NCBI RefSeq assembly: GCF_000142905.1
Contig: NW_013657655.1
Location: 277,708 to 341,707, forward strand
Direction of reading: 5' to 3'
DNA from: Thecamonas trahens ATCC 50062
Taxonomy: Eukaryota; Apusozoa; Apusomonadida; Apusomonadidae
Length of the DNA: 64,000 nucleotides
Shown here: positions 10,957 to 21,418 of the stretch, piece after piece
How positions within the stretch are numbered: position 1 is the stretch's first letter
How the letters are laid out: every line of letters begins with the position of its first letter
Position numbers and translations under genes: made by a program
The notes under the pieces: model-generated
The model's input: only the letters and a program-made list of their open reading frames with translations
What the model was told of the DNA's origin: nothing
Databases searched by the model: none

Positions 10957-12435
10957 ATGGCTGGCTTCGATGTGCAAGGCGGGCCGTGGGCGGGCAGCGA
11001 CAACGAGCCTCTGCTGGGAGGCGGCGGAAGTGGCGCCAGTGGGTCGTCGGGCCGGACGGCGAGCGGGCGGAGCCGGATGCGATCGATGAGCGGCCTGGGC
11101 GCAGCGACGGCCGTGGATCGGCTGTTTGTGCTGCGGCCCGAGTGCGGCTGCCTTCCAAGCTCGCTGCTCTGCTGCTTGCGGCCGGCGATTGTGACCAACG
11201 CCGCCCTGCACCACGAGCCGGACGAGGCTGGGCGGCGCAGTGCTGTTGGTGAGGCGCCCGGCTACGGATCGGTGCAGGCGGTGGACGGCGCGGACAAGGA
11301 GAGTGGATCGGGTGGGCCGACGCGTCCGTCACGTGTCCTCGCCCTCCTCGGGCTCACCATCCTGTGCGTCATGTCGGGCGTGGGCAACAACGTGACGTTT
11401 GTGCTCATGGCCGACGCCGTGCCGTCGCCATCGTTCCTCCTCTACGCCACTACTATTGTGTACACGCTGATGTACGGGGTGTGGTATGGGTTGCAGCGAT
11501 GGTTTGGGGCGCGGAAGCGGATCCCGGTTCTGCCAGGCGCCGGCGACGAGCGCCACGCCGGGCGGATGTACTCGGGCCCGCGGCGCAAGATGCTCCTGCT
11601 CTACGGCGCATCCGTGGCCCTCATCACCGTCAACGGAGTGTTCTCGCAGTACTCGGACCCGCACGTCTCGGGCCTGCTCCAGTCGGTTGCCAACCAGCTG
11701 ACGCTGCCACTCACGGCTGCGCTGGCCGCCACCATCCTCAAGTCACCGCTGACCAAGGTCGAGTGGATCGGTGCCGGTATTGTGCTCATCGGCTCGCTGC
11801 TCCCCATCGTGCCGTCACTCATCTCGCCGTCGCCCACGGGCTCGGCCTCCAACTCGCCGTTTTGGATCGCCATGTTCCTTGTCTCGGACATTCCTTCTGC
11901 CTTTGTCAACATCGCCGAGGAGGCCATTCTCGACGACGAGGGCATGGCCGCCGATCCCATCCACTACCTCTTCTACACCAACCTGTTCACCATTCCGCCG
12001 TACGTCGCTTGCATCTTTGTGGACCTCATTCCGGGCTTTGGCCCCGGCGGCTCGCTCACCGACGTCATGCACGCCCAGAAGGAGGCCTGGCAGTGCTTCT
12101 TCTCCTCGGTCGATCCACTGCCGCCCGGCTGCCGCCCGCACGCCTGGATCTACGTCATGGCGTTTTGCCTCGCGTACATCATCTACTTTTTCCTCCTCGC
12201 TGTCGTCACCAAGCACGAATCGGCCTCGTTCCAAGCCCTCGTCTCGGCCTGCGTCGTCCCGGCTTCGGCCATCGCCTTTTCGTTTCCCTGGCTCGTCGGC
12301 GCCAGCGTCGCCACTCCCCTCAACGACTACGTCCTCATAGGCATCGTCATCATCCCCATCGGCATCGCCGTCTACAAGCTGGATGACTTTGTCACCGACC
12401 GCGTCGCCCCTGTCCCGCTCATTGCCCGTCACTGA
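10957..12435 (+). CDS. CRT-like (chloroquine-resistance-transporter family) membrane transporter
   Basis: 492 residues, single exon. A Gly/Ser-rich cytosolic N-terminus of about 125 residues precedes ten predicted transmembrane helices, as in the drug/metabolite transporter superfamily. Helix 1 is ALLGLTILCVMSGVGNNV; the loop after helix 3 has VFSQYSDPHVSGLLQSVANQ, and the second half has FLVSDIPSAFVNIAEEA. This pattern fits the CRT-like/CLT group, which in plants and parasites exports glutathione, peptides or cationic drugs across plastid or vacuolar membranes. The substrate here is unknown. Start chosen as the first Met of a hydrophilic tail with a possible acidic di-leucine signal (EPLLG). 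Divergent from EMC3. Confidence 0.8.
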   Translation: MAGFDVQGGPWAGSDNEPLLGGGGSGASGSSGRTASGRSRMRSMSGLGAATAVDRLFVLRPECGCLPSSLLCCLRPAIVTNAALHHEPDEAGRRSAVGEAPGYGSVQAVDGADKESGSGGPTRPSRVLALLGLTILCVMSGVGNNVTFVLMADAVPSPSFLLYATTIVYTLMYGVWYGLQRWFGARKRIPVLPGAGDERHAGRMYSGPRRKMLLLYGASVALITVNGVFSQYSDPHVSGLLQSVANQLTLPLTAALAATILKSPLTKVEWIGAGIVLIGSLLPIVPSLISPSPTGSASNSPFWIAMFLVSDIPSAFVNIAEEAILDDEGMAADPIHYLFYTNLFTIPPYVACIFVDLIPGFGPGGSLTDVMHAQKEAWQCFFSSVDPLPPGCRPHAWIYVMAFCLAYIIYFFLLAVVTKHESASFQALVSACVVPASAIAFSFPWLVGASVATPLNDYVLIGIVIIPIGIAVYKLDDFVTDRVAPVPLIARH

Positions 12436-12718
12436 GCTGCGTCCCAAGCCGCGCTCTGCCACCTCTCGCCTGGCCCCACCCTGCTCTCTCTCGGTCGTCG
12501 CCTCGGTGCAGACTCTACGCAGACACCCGATGCCACCATTAGCCCCCCCCCCCCCTGATCCATGCCCTCATCCATCCGTAATCGTAAATCTCAGCTCCAA
12601 AGCACGCGCATGCACGCTGTGTCACCAATGCGCGTCATTGTCTCTATTTCGCCCGCCACTTCCACTTCCGCCACCTCCTCCACCACACGCCGTCCCCTCC
12701 CTCCCCCCTCCCTCCTGC

Positions 12719-12734
12719 CTACCCTAACCCTAAA
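12719..12734 (+). promoter_or_regulatory. Telo-box-like CCCTAACCCTAAA
   Basis: Two tandem CCCTAA units followed by A lie about 45 bases upstream of the U-box start codon. In plants and some fungi such short interstitial telomere-like boxes are promoter elements. Two copies could also be chance. Confidence 0.25.
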
Positions 12735-12777
12735 GCACGAGCACACCTGTCTCCCAGCCCCCTTCCGGCCGGCACAC

Positions 12778-13697
12778 ATGGTCTCCAAGTTCAACTTTGC
12801 CGCCCTGGCCACCCTGGTCACCGGCGGCTCGTTCTCCTTCCTCTCCTCCTCCGCCCCTTCGGCTTCGTCCGCCGCTCCGCCCTCGGCTGCCTCCGCCACC
12901 GCTCCGCCCGCTCCGCCCGTGCTGCCTGCTCCGCCCGCTCCACCTGGCTCGGCATCGGTTCCGGTCGCGCCGCCTGCATCCGGCCATGGCTCGACACCGT
13001 CGTTCATGTCGTCGCTCTCGCGGCCAGTTCGCCCGCGTCCGCCGGGTGCCGCTACGCTCCGACGCGGGGCGGCGACGCTGGCGCGCGATGGCTCGCAGAA
13101 CGCACCACAGACAGCCACAGGCTATGGAGCATGGCTGACTGCAGCAGGCAAGGCCGTGCTGGGAGTCACCGCTCTTGGAGGCGCAGGTGCGCTCGCTGTC
13201 TACGCCTACAACTGGCACAAAGCCCGCGTCCAGGCTGATGTGCGCAAGGTACGCCGCTGTCGTCGCTTCCTCTCTTCCCACCCCACCCTCCCCTCCCCCC
13301 CTGCATACCCTACTCACCATTGCTCTCTCCACCACCTACACAGCGATCTGAGCAGCTCCATCGCGAACGTGTGGCGGCGCTCGTGACCGGCTCGCCCGTC
13401 CCCGACGAGTACGTCGACCCAATCACCCTCGAGCTGATGAGCGACCCGGTCCTCACCGCCGACGGCCACACTTACGAGCGCGCCGCTATCGAGCGGTGGC
13501 TCGCCGACCACAACACCTCCCCCAAGACCGGCCTCCCACTTCCGTCCAAGGATCTCATCCCCAACTACGCACTCCGCAACGCTATCCAGCGGTTCGAGGC
13601 CGAAGTCCTCGCCGCCGCCGCAGACTACGAGATCGACAACCTCAAGCCGGTCGATCCGAAGGACACTCTCGGCCTTGCTGTCTCCTTCCACTCGTGA
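12778..13697 (+). CDS. Membrane-anchored U-box E3 ubiquitin ligase (2 exons)
   Basis: Exons 12778-13248 and 13344-13697 (274 residues); the 95-base intron has a GTACGC donor and a pyrimidine-rich CTACACAG acceptor and joins in phase 0. The first 115 residues are Ala/Pro/Ser-rich. A single transmembrane helix (KAVLGVTALGGAGALAVYAY) at about 128-147 is followed by a basic stretch and then the U-box, residues about 175-240: PDEYVDPITLELMSDPVL, DGHTYERAAIERWL, LPSKDLIPNYALRN. The U-box recruits E2 enzymes without zinc. A single helix next to an E3 domain, with no cleavable signal visible, suggests anchoring on an organelle surface with the U-box cytosolic; the organelle is unknown. An in-frame upstream Met at 12562 would add an unconvincing extension. 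Confidence 0.85.
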
Positions 13698-14028
13698 ACC
13701 GAGTCGAGGATGCTCCCGTCCCTCCCCCCTCCTCCTCTCTGGCCCTTGCGTCATGTAGACCGACTCGGACTCGGCTGCCCAGTGTCCACACGAGGAGGGC
13801 AACAAAGACAACGAGGTGAAGTGCCTTGACCTTGAAGCATCCCTGCCCCATATCCACCGCCCAAACGTCTTGCTCATCCCCTCCCTCTACGCGCAGATCC
13901 AAGCATCAGGCACATTGTGGCGGACGGCATGACTTGCTGTCTCCCCGCCAAATGGCCAATCAGCCAGTCACCAGTCACCGCCGCCAGCACTGCCACCGCC
14001 TCTCTCGCACCCACCCAAACGCTCCATC

Positions 14029-14729
14029 ATGGCCTCTATGCCCGCCATTGTCGAGCAGATTGCGGCCTCGCCTGCTGTCCGCTCGCTTGTCCACCGCTTC
14101 TCCGAGTCCTTCCGTGTGGCCTCTGGCTACCGCAAGTTCGGTACGTCCGTCCTCTTTGTCGTCTCCTCCCGCCATGCCCATGCCCCCCCCCCCCATGCCG
14201 CCTTTCTCTCGCTGCCCTTCCCAAAATTTCCCCTCGGGCCGACCACCCTGCCCCCTCCCCACCCCTTCCGTTTCACCCAGCACGCACCCGCTCCCGCTAC
14301 CCACTCCCGACACACCCGCACACTGAGACTCACTTCAAGTTCCACACCGTTTACCTGCACTCCACTTGCCCACGCCCCTCCCCAACCCCGCCTCGCCGTC
14401 TACCCATTCGCCTTGCGACCGGATCGGATCGCTCACCCGCTCGCCGCTCGCCGCTGCCCAAATCGCTGCCGTCTGCTGCCACAGGCCTCCGCCATGAGGA
14501 CATCATCATGGAGTGCGATGTCGTGCAGGAGGCGATCAACCGCCTTCCTGAGGAAGAGCTCCAGGAGCGCAACTTCCGCTTCTCGCGCGCAATCAACATC
14601 TCGGCCAAGAAGGCTACCCTCCCGGCTGCTGAGCGCACCTCGCCCGCTGACGACGTCGAGTACCTCACCCCGTACATCCGCAAGGTGCAGCAGGAGCAGG
14701 ACGACCTCATCGAGTGGGACAAGTACTGA
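14029..14729 (+). CDS. UQCRB: Cytochrome b-c1 complex subunit 7 (2 exons)
   Basis: Exons 14029-14140 and 14485-14729, 118 residues, the usual length. The 344-base intron starts GTACGT and ends in CTGCCACAG, splitting a Gly codon after one base. Joined protein reads SGYRKFGLRHEDIIM, then VVQEAINRLPEEEL, ERNFRFSRAINIS and a C-terminus with YLTPYIRKVQQEQ and EEWDK-like IEWDKY, which match the UQCRB/QCR7 family throughout. It is a small matrix-side subunit of respiratory complex III that contacts cytochrome b and helps assembly. No cleavable presequence is expected for this family. It converges with the acyl-CoA-synthetase region on the minus strand. Confidence 0.92.
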
Positions 14730-14803
14730 TTCTTGCTCCGCCCCACCCGTCCCCCAATACACACACAACACACACACACCACTTATCAAAATGCTCGTCT
14801 TAA

Positions 14804-17782
14804 TCACTTGCGCCGCATGATTAGAACTGCAAGCAAGGCGCCCGTTGCAACAAGCCCGACGCCCGCCACTGCAGGCAGCGCGTAGCTCGTCCACAATGCG
14901 TCGCTCTCGCCGGCCGCAGTCGTTGATGGCACAGCGTCTGCCGTCCCGCTTGAACCCGTGCCCAGAGCCACCTTGGCTGGCGCACTGGCAGCGGCATCGT
15001 CCCCAGCCGGCTCGACCGTGACTGAGACCGATGCGTTGGCGTCGGGCAAGATCTCACTCGGCTGGGCCACGCTCTCGCTCGCGCTGCCGTCGCCATCACC
15101 GTCAAGGAATCCAGCAAACCGCTCGCGGAAGCGCGAACGATTCTTCTTGAGCGAGCCGCCGAGCAGGCCCGAGGCCCGGTCGAAGGGGTAGTCGACGACA
15201 ACGACCGAAGCTGGCACGTGCTCGTCGCCGAGACCCGCCGCGAGCGCAGCGTCACGGAACCCGCGCCGGAGGACGCCGGCGGTTGCCGGGTCGGCCGCCG
15301 CCGCCGCCTCGCTGGGCGTCACAAAGGCCACCAGCTTGCCCGAGTCGGAGAACTCGATAAAGACGTCGTCCACGCCATCGACGTTGGTGTACAGCGTCTC
15401 GAGCCCGTTGAGCGCCACCAGAGCTGGGCCCGACTTGCGGAGCGCAGAGACTCGCTCGACAATGGTGTAGGTGCCGCGGATGCTGTCGTACTGTGCCACG
15501 TCGCCAGTGGCGTACCAGCCCGAGCCAAACTCGCCGACGCCGTAGTAGCCCAAGTTGAGGTTCGGCGTCCGCACCAGGAGCTCGCCCACCGAGCCGACAG
15601 GCGCGTCTGGGAAGAGCTCCGGCAACGGATCCAGCTTGACCTCCACGCCCTTGGACGTGAGCACGTACCCGTTCGACGTGATTCCGCCGGTCTCGGTCGT
15701 CCCGTACGAGTCGACAAACGAGATGGCCGGGAAGACCGACTTGACCCACTCGACCAGGTGCGGCGCCGTCGGCGCGCCGCCCGTGGCCAAAAACGCAATC
15801 CGCGGGCCAAAGAGTGACTGGATGTGGAGGTCGGCAGCGTCGCGTGAACCGGCTGCGCTGCCGATTGCCACCCACACCGCATGCAGGCCGGCCCAGATCC
15901 GCGGCGGACACGCCATTGCCGACGGCTTGAGCGCGGCGACAAGCTCGAACAGCGCCTCGACGTTGTTCGTCGTCCGCCCGCTTGGCACAAGCATCTTGTC
16001 CTTCTTGGCTGTCTCGTGCTCGCGCCAGTTCGAAGCACCATAGTGCGCAAAGCCGACTCGCCCGCCCTTGGCCACAAACTCCCACATCTTCATCCGGTCC
16101 GACGAGTGCGAGAGTGGGATGTAAGAGACAGTGATGAGCGGCCACGACGACGACGGCTCGGAGAGGTCGTTGACAAACGACTGTGGAGTGACCATGACAC
16201 CCTTGGGCGCTCCTGACGAGCCTGAGGTGTAGAGCAGCGTAAAAATGTGCTCGTGACCGGACGCCACGCCACGGCAGAGCCGCGGCTCCGGCAGAACATC
16301 CTTGAAGCCATCGACGCCACGTCCCTCGCCGCGCGCCAGAGCCTCCACCGTGGGCGTCAGCAGCGTCGCCAGCCGCTGGACTGCCACCTTGGGCCCAAAC
16401 GCCGGGAGCTCCTCGTCGCCGTCGGCGTCCAGCACGATGACGTGCTGCACACTACCCAGCGCACTTGCTTCCAACGCCTCGAGCGACCAGCCTGCGAGCT
16501 CAGTCACTGCCGACGAAGCCACCACCTGCTTGGCACACCCAACCACGACCGGGCTTGCGTTGGCGAGCACTGCACTCGCCTCGCTGCACGTGTACGTCGT
16601 GTGGATGCCGAACGAGCCGGCACCCGACAGTGCGCACGCCATGTCCAGCAGCGCAACCTCAAACGCGTTCGGCCCAGAGATGCCCACAAACTGACCGAGC
16701 ACCCCCATTCCGCCCAGCACCTCGGCGAGCCCGGCCGCGAGTTCGTACATCACCTTGTACGTCAGCCACAGGTAGCTGTCGTGCTCGACAAGAAGTCCCG
16801 CGTCGCGCAGTTGGCGGGTGAGCGGTGCAAGCGCCGGCGCCGACTGTAGCTTGCTCGGATCCGGCACGCCGAGTGCCAGCCGGGTGCTGAACACCTCGGC
16901 CGCTGCCGTTAGCACGTCGGCCGGCGTCACGCCGTCAAGCGAGGCCGGGAACACCTTGTGCCGCAGGTGAGCTGGGTGCGCCGCATCAAAGGCAAAGGCG
17001 GCACCAGAGTCGGGATACACGTGCGCGAGAAACTCGCTGCGAACGCTGGCCTCGACGCCCGGGGCATCAAGTCCGTCGGCGAGCGCAGGCAGGAGCTTCC
17101 AGCAGTACGCGCAGTAGTTGGCCTCCGAGTCGAGCGAAACCGCTCGGAACGTGCCCCAGTCGTTGATCGTCTCCTCCACCAGCAGGCCGCACCCCGTGCA
17201 CCACACCGAGGCCGAGCCAAAGACCATGGCCGGTGCACGGCTCGGGCGCGGCGCCGAGCCGGGTGAGCCGCCGCCGTCGGCGCCCGCACCGTCGTCCGGC
17301 GGAAAAATCCAGCCGGGGAACGAGGTGAGCCAGAACGGGACCTCAAAGCCGTAGCACTTGCCGGCTTCAACCAACGCAGCGCACGCCGCGCGGAACTCGC
17401 GCCACCGCTCTTCTTTCTCTGGCACCGACAGCTGCTTCGCCACCTTGACTTTGAACGTCGCCACACAGATGGCAAGCTTGCGCGCGACCAGTGCACCGTT
17501 GACTCGCGCAAGGCCAGCCGACGCCGACGCCGCTGGGCTCGCGTCGTCAAACGCGACGCTCGCCTGGATCGCCAGTTTGCGGAGCGTCGGCACCAAGCTC
17601 TCGGACGCGTACGGCGCAAACGAGGCTAGCGCTCGCGCCACATCTGCCCGCGTCGCCCGCTCCGTCGACTTGAGCGCTGCCGACGCGGCCTCGAGCTTGG
17701 CCACCGCGGCAGCGTTCCACTTGGGCGTGCGGTCGGCAATAACGCTTGCGGCGTTGCGGAGGACGGCAAGCGCGGCGTTCAT
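14804..17782 (-). CDS. Acyl-CoA-synthetase-like AMP-forming enzyme with C-terminal membrane anchor (ACS unit 2)
   Basis: 992 residues. An Ala-rich helical N-terminus (1-140) leads to a zinc-ribbon-like pair, WCTGC and YCAYC spaced by about 24 residues (about 198-230), which is not normal for the family. The adenylation domain follows: ATP-binding loop LLYTSGSSGAPKGVMV, SYIPLSHSSDRM, VDSYGTTETGG, GWYATGDVAQYD, and a C-terminal GGSLKKNRSRFRERF that supplies the catalytic-loop lysines. A Thr/Ala/Ser linker ends in one transmembrane helix (YALPAVAGVGLVATGALLAV) and the basic tail MRRK, typical of a tail anchor. It is predicted to activate a long-chain or related acid as acyl-CoA; substrate unknown. 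Its ATG overlaps the stop of the next upstream coding region, and the two are probably one protein. Confidence 0.75.
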   Translation of the reverse strand: MNAALAVLRNAASVIADRTPKWNAAAVAKLEAASAALKSTERATRADVARALASFAPYASESLVPTLRKLAIQASVAFDDASPAASASAGLARVNGALVARKLAICVATFKVKVAKQLSVPEKEERWREFRAACAALVEAGKCYGFEVPFWLTSFPGWIFPPDDGAGADGGGSPGSAPRPSRAPAMVFGSASVWCTGCGLLVEETINDWGTFRAVSLDSEANYCAYCWKLLPALADGLDAPGVEASVRSEFLAHVYPDSGAAFAFDAAHPAHLRHKVFPASLDGVTPADVLTAAAEVFSTRLALGVPDPSKLQSAPALAPLTRQLRDAGLLVEHDSYLWLTYKVMYELAAGLAEVLGGMGVLGQFVGISGPNAFEVALLDMACALSGAGSFGIHTTYTCSEASAVLANASPVVVGCAKQVVASSAVTELAGWSLEALEASALGSVQHVIVLDADGDEELPAFGPKVAVQRLATLLTPTVEALARGEGRGVDGFKDVLPEPRLCRGVASGHEHIFTLLYTSGSSGAPKGVMVTPQSFVNDLSEPSSSWPLITVSYIPLSHSSDRMKMWEFVAKGGRVGFAHYGASNWREHETAKKDKMLVPSGRTTNNVEALFELVAALKPSAMACPPRIWAGLHAVWVAIGSAAGSRDAADLHIQSLFGPRIAFLATGGAPTAPHLVEWVKSVFPAISFVDSYGTTETGGITSNGYVLTSKGVEVKLDPLPELFPDAPVGSVGELLVRTPNLNLGYYGVGEFGSGWYATGDVAQYDSIRGTYTIVERVSALRKSGPALVALNGLETLYTNVDGVDDVFIEFSDSGKLVAFVTPSEAAAAADPATAGVLRRGFRDAALAAGLGDEHVPASVVVVDYPFDRASGLLGGSLKKNRSRFRERFAGFLDGDGDGSASESVAQPSEILPDANASVSVTVEPAGDDAAASAPAKVALGTGSSGTADAVPSTTAAGESDALWTSYALPAVAGVGLVATGALLAVLIMRRK

Positions 17783-20700
17783 GGCATCAAGCCCGTGCGG
17801 GTCCTCGCACTGCGACTGTGAGTCGACAAACTAAAGTCGTACATCCACGCCTGATGCCGGTCAGACGCGTGCGACGGCGGGAGGATCGCACCGATGACCG
17901 GTGGCTCGCCCGACGACTGCGATGCCAGCGCATCGGCCATGGCCAATACCAGCGTGCCACCGCTGCTGCCGCTCCCGCCAGTCGCACCCGGAGGGAGGAC
18001 ACAGACGTCGCCGGTGCAGACTGGCGCAGCAGCCGGCGCAGGGCTTGCTACCACCGCGCCGCCGCCACTCGCCCGCCACTGCGCCCGCTCCTGACGTGCC
18101 TGCAGCCGCGTGTCCTCGGAGAGCGTCTCGAGCGTGGCGTAGATGCGGTCAAGCGCCTCCTTGTGGCGCGCACCGACCGCGCCGCGACGAACCTTGCCCA
18201 GCGCCGAGAGCATGCCGTTGGCGACACTCCACGGCTCGGTATCGAGAACAACATCGGCGGGAATGTGCTCCAACGGGAGGTTGGCGGCGCTGCCGGCTGC
18301 CTCCAGCTCGGCGAGAATGGTCTTGCGAGCGAGGTCCGGGGCAAGCGCCGCCACCGCGGCAGTGGGGACGACGACGGCCACAAGGCGGTCGGCGTTGCGG
18401 TCGGCGCAGAGCGCCAGACGCGCAACGCCAGGCGTCGCAGCATACGTCGACGCCTCCAGCGAGGCAGCCGGGACCCAGACAGATCGGCCCGAGACGTAGA
18501 GCTCGACAACGTTGGAACGGCGGTCGATGATGCGGAGCCGCGGCTGCGGCTCGCCGGGTGTGTACGCCAGCTCGCCAATGTCGCCGGTCCAGAACCAGCC
18601 GTCACCAAAGCGGCCGCGGTGGCGTCGGCGTTCTTAAAGTATCCGCTGGTCATGACCGATGGGTCCTTGGCACGGACCAGGATCTCGCCACGCGGGAACG
18701 GCAGGTCGCTGGCGAGGTAGCCCATCTCCGGCACGTCAACGAGGCGGACGTCGACGTCTGGCGAGAGAGCACCGTTGACAGAGATTCCCGGAAACTCAGT
18801 GGTTCCGTACGCATCGTGGACCCGCTCCTCATTGCCCGGAACCAGCACGTGGGCCATAAGGGCCTTGACCTTGTCCGAGGTGTGGGCGCCGCCCGTGACG
18901 ACAAAAATGAGCTCACCGCCAAGCGCAGCCCGGAGCGCGGCGTGGGCCCGGATCTCGTGGGCCTTGCCCCACCGAGTCTTGGCTACTGCCGCATCGACAA
19001 GTTCATGGACGGCGGCCGACGAAGCGACGTCTTCAAGCGCGGCGGACGGCGCGGCGGCGGCAAGCGCAGCGGCAAAGTGCGGGTCAGGCACGACTCGTGC
19101 CGCAAGGTCGGCCCGGTACGAGTCGTACACCCGGTTCCAAAAGTGCGAGAGGCCGAGCATGAAGCGTGGGCGGACGGCGCGCATGTCCTCCAGCAAGTCG
19201 TCAAAGTCTGGGCGCGCAAAGGCGATGCTCCCCCAGCCATGCATACCTGCCAGCACACACCGCGGTCGGCGCCGTGTGCCAGCGGCATGTACGAGACCGC
19301 CACCTTGTCGGTGCACTGGCCGATGCCGCCGTGCAGCGCATCGTTCTTCCACCGGGCTGCAGATACCGGGATTCCCTTGGGCGCGCCGGACGTGCCCGAC
19401 GAGTACATGATGGTGGTCAGCTCGTCTGGTGCCTGGGTGGTGGAGCCTGACGCAGCCTCGATCGGCACAGACGTCGAGAGGCCGGTGTGCGAGCAGCAGA
19501 CGTGGCCGGGCGCCGAGTGGAGGCCGCGGCCAGCAAGGAGGTCGTAGTCAAAGATCTGCAGTGAAGCCGGGACGGTGACTCCGCCAAACAGCGGTTCGCC
19601 GGTCGCGGCGGCCTCGGCGTTGGCGGTGGCGTAGCCCATGACAATCAGGTACTTGAACTTGGGAAGCGCCGCGCGTGGCTCGGAGCCCGAGTCGAGGATG
19701 CGGCGCCGCTGACGAGCTGCCGCCGCAGGATCGGCTCCGCCCAGGCCGGGCGTTCCACCGACGCCGCCGCCCATCATCGAGTTGATGCCCGACGCCGCCA
19801 TCATCTGGTTGAGGCCAAACAGCGAGCCAGCGGCAGCCGACGACGACGCCGCGCCCGACGACGCCGCCGAGCGGGCAGCTGCGGCAGCAATAAACTTGCC
19901 AGCCTGGTCGTACGAGCACACAACAGCCTCCATTTCGGTCTCGGCCATAATGGCCTGGATCTCGTCTTGCGGCCACGAGGTGTGGAGGCCGACCGAGACG
20001 AAAGCGTCAAAGACACAGGCAAAGTCTACAACGAGCCACTGCGGGCGGTTTTCTGCGCAGAGACCGACCTTTGCCCCCCGCGGGAGGCCAAGAAACGAGC
20101 TCATTGCACAGGCCAGCTGTGTTGCCTCTGCGCCCACCTCCTTGTACGTGGTGTACACGTACTCGCGGGTGCCCGACTGGGGTGCGAGTGAGTGAGTGTG
20201 GAAGGAAAGAAACCATTGCGACACGGGGGAAGAGGAAGGGGAAGGGAAGGGGGAAGGGGAGGGGCAAGGGGGGAGGGGGGAGGGGGGGGGAGGAAGAGAG
20301 AGGGAGGGGAGGGGAGGGAGGAGGAGATGCCACGTACTCCTTGACCGAGTAGAACGGGTCCTGTCCGGACATGGCAGCTGTGGTGTTGCAGCCGACAGAG
20401 GGGGGGCAACTGGGGGAGGGTGAGAGGGTGTAGAAGGTGGGGGGTGTAGGAGGTGGGGGGTGTAAGAGGTGCGGGAGGGGAGGGAGGGAGGGGGGGGGTG
20501 GAGTGTTTGCCTTGTCGCCTGACGACAGAGCCTGCCGTGTGGGGTGGGGTGCCTCGATAGTCTCTGGCCTGTGCAGGTCGTCGCCGTCGGCGTCAGCTCG
20601 ATCGATCGGTTCGTTCGCACCGCACCTTGTATACCCGATCTAGGTTGGGGGGAAGGGCGAGGGGGAGGGGGGGGGAGAGGGCGGCTGTGGACGTGGTGGT

Positions 20701-20896
20701 CGCACAGGCGGCAGGTGCTGGTGGTGGAAGGCAAGAGGGGCGGGTGTTGGGGAGGGCGAGGGAGGGGGCTGCTTACCTCGTTGGTGCGTCCGGTTCCAAG
20801 AAAGGGTGCATCGTCATAGAGGGTAAACGCCCGCTGGAGTGCGTGGGCCACAGATGGGGCCTTTGCCACAAACGCGTCGGTCATGGTAGGGGCCAC
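17779..20896 (-). CDS. Long-chain acyl-CoA-synthetase-like enzyme (ACS unit 1), 3 exons and two frameshifts
   Basis: Exon 1 is 20777-20896 (MAPTMTDAFVAK, ending FLGTGRTNE, donor GTAAGC). A very short exon 2 at about 20335-20360 encodes DPFYSVKE(Y). Exon 3 starts at 20176 with SGTREYVYTTYKEVG. Family motifs: NRPQWLVVDFACVFDAFVSV, IMYSSGTSGAPKGIPV, YMPLAHGADR, VHDAYGTTEFPGIS and GDGWFWTGDIGEL. A low-complexity Ala/Ser/Met/Gly loop interrupts the N-terminal half. Two frame breaks, at about 19226-19232 (one missing G, MAGGSIAFARP) and 18609-18612 (one missing T, AAFGDGW), each repaired by one base. The usual C-terminal catalytic lysine segment is not clear. At the 3' end a third one-base deletion near 17832-17836 would fuse it in frame to ACS unit 2. 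The donor of exon 2 is uncertain. Confidence 0.75.
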
Positions 20897-21418
20897 AGCG
20901 GGTGGGCACGGGAGAAAGAGAGGTTGGCGAAGGTTTGGGTGTTTGGGTGGAGCGGATTAATGGTATGGGGGCTGAAGCGGTGGATCGATGCCAACGACAG
21001 CTCTGAAACAGATGCTGATGGTGGAGGTGGAGCTGGTAGCTGCCTCATCGTACTCTTCCATACCTTCACTACACCCCCCATTGTTTCTCCACTACACCCT
21101 CTACTGTTTCCCTCCTCGTCTGTGCCATTATCTTGCCCCGATGAGCTGCCATGCCCAAGTCAACCACCGCAGGTGTCTGGGAGTCACGCGGCAATGAAGG
21201 ATCGGAGAGAGAGACGGCAGTGACCGCGGTGGCAGGGAGGCAGACGATGACGGCGCCACGTGACCTTGCCCACAAGGCCTTCGCACACACCTCACTAGTC
21301 CTCTCCCCCCACCCACCCACCCACCCACTCCCTCCCCTCCCTTACACACACTCCCCCCCCTCCCCCCCTCCCCCCTCCCCCCTCCCCCTCCCCCTTCCCC
21401 CCCCCCTCTCCCGCTGCT
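20897..21418. other. Divergent promoter region between the ACS gene and the MFS gene
   Basis: Contains no supportable gene. The last 120 bases before the MFS start (about 21298-21417) are almost pure C/T with many C runs on the plus strand. Confidence 0.45.

Noticed and set aside
12719-12734. True interstitial telomere or ancient chromosome fusion
   Set aside because: Only two CCCTAA units; too short for a telomeric relic, more like a telo-box or chance.
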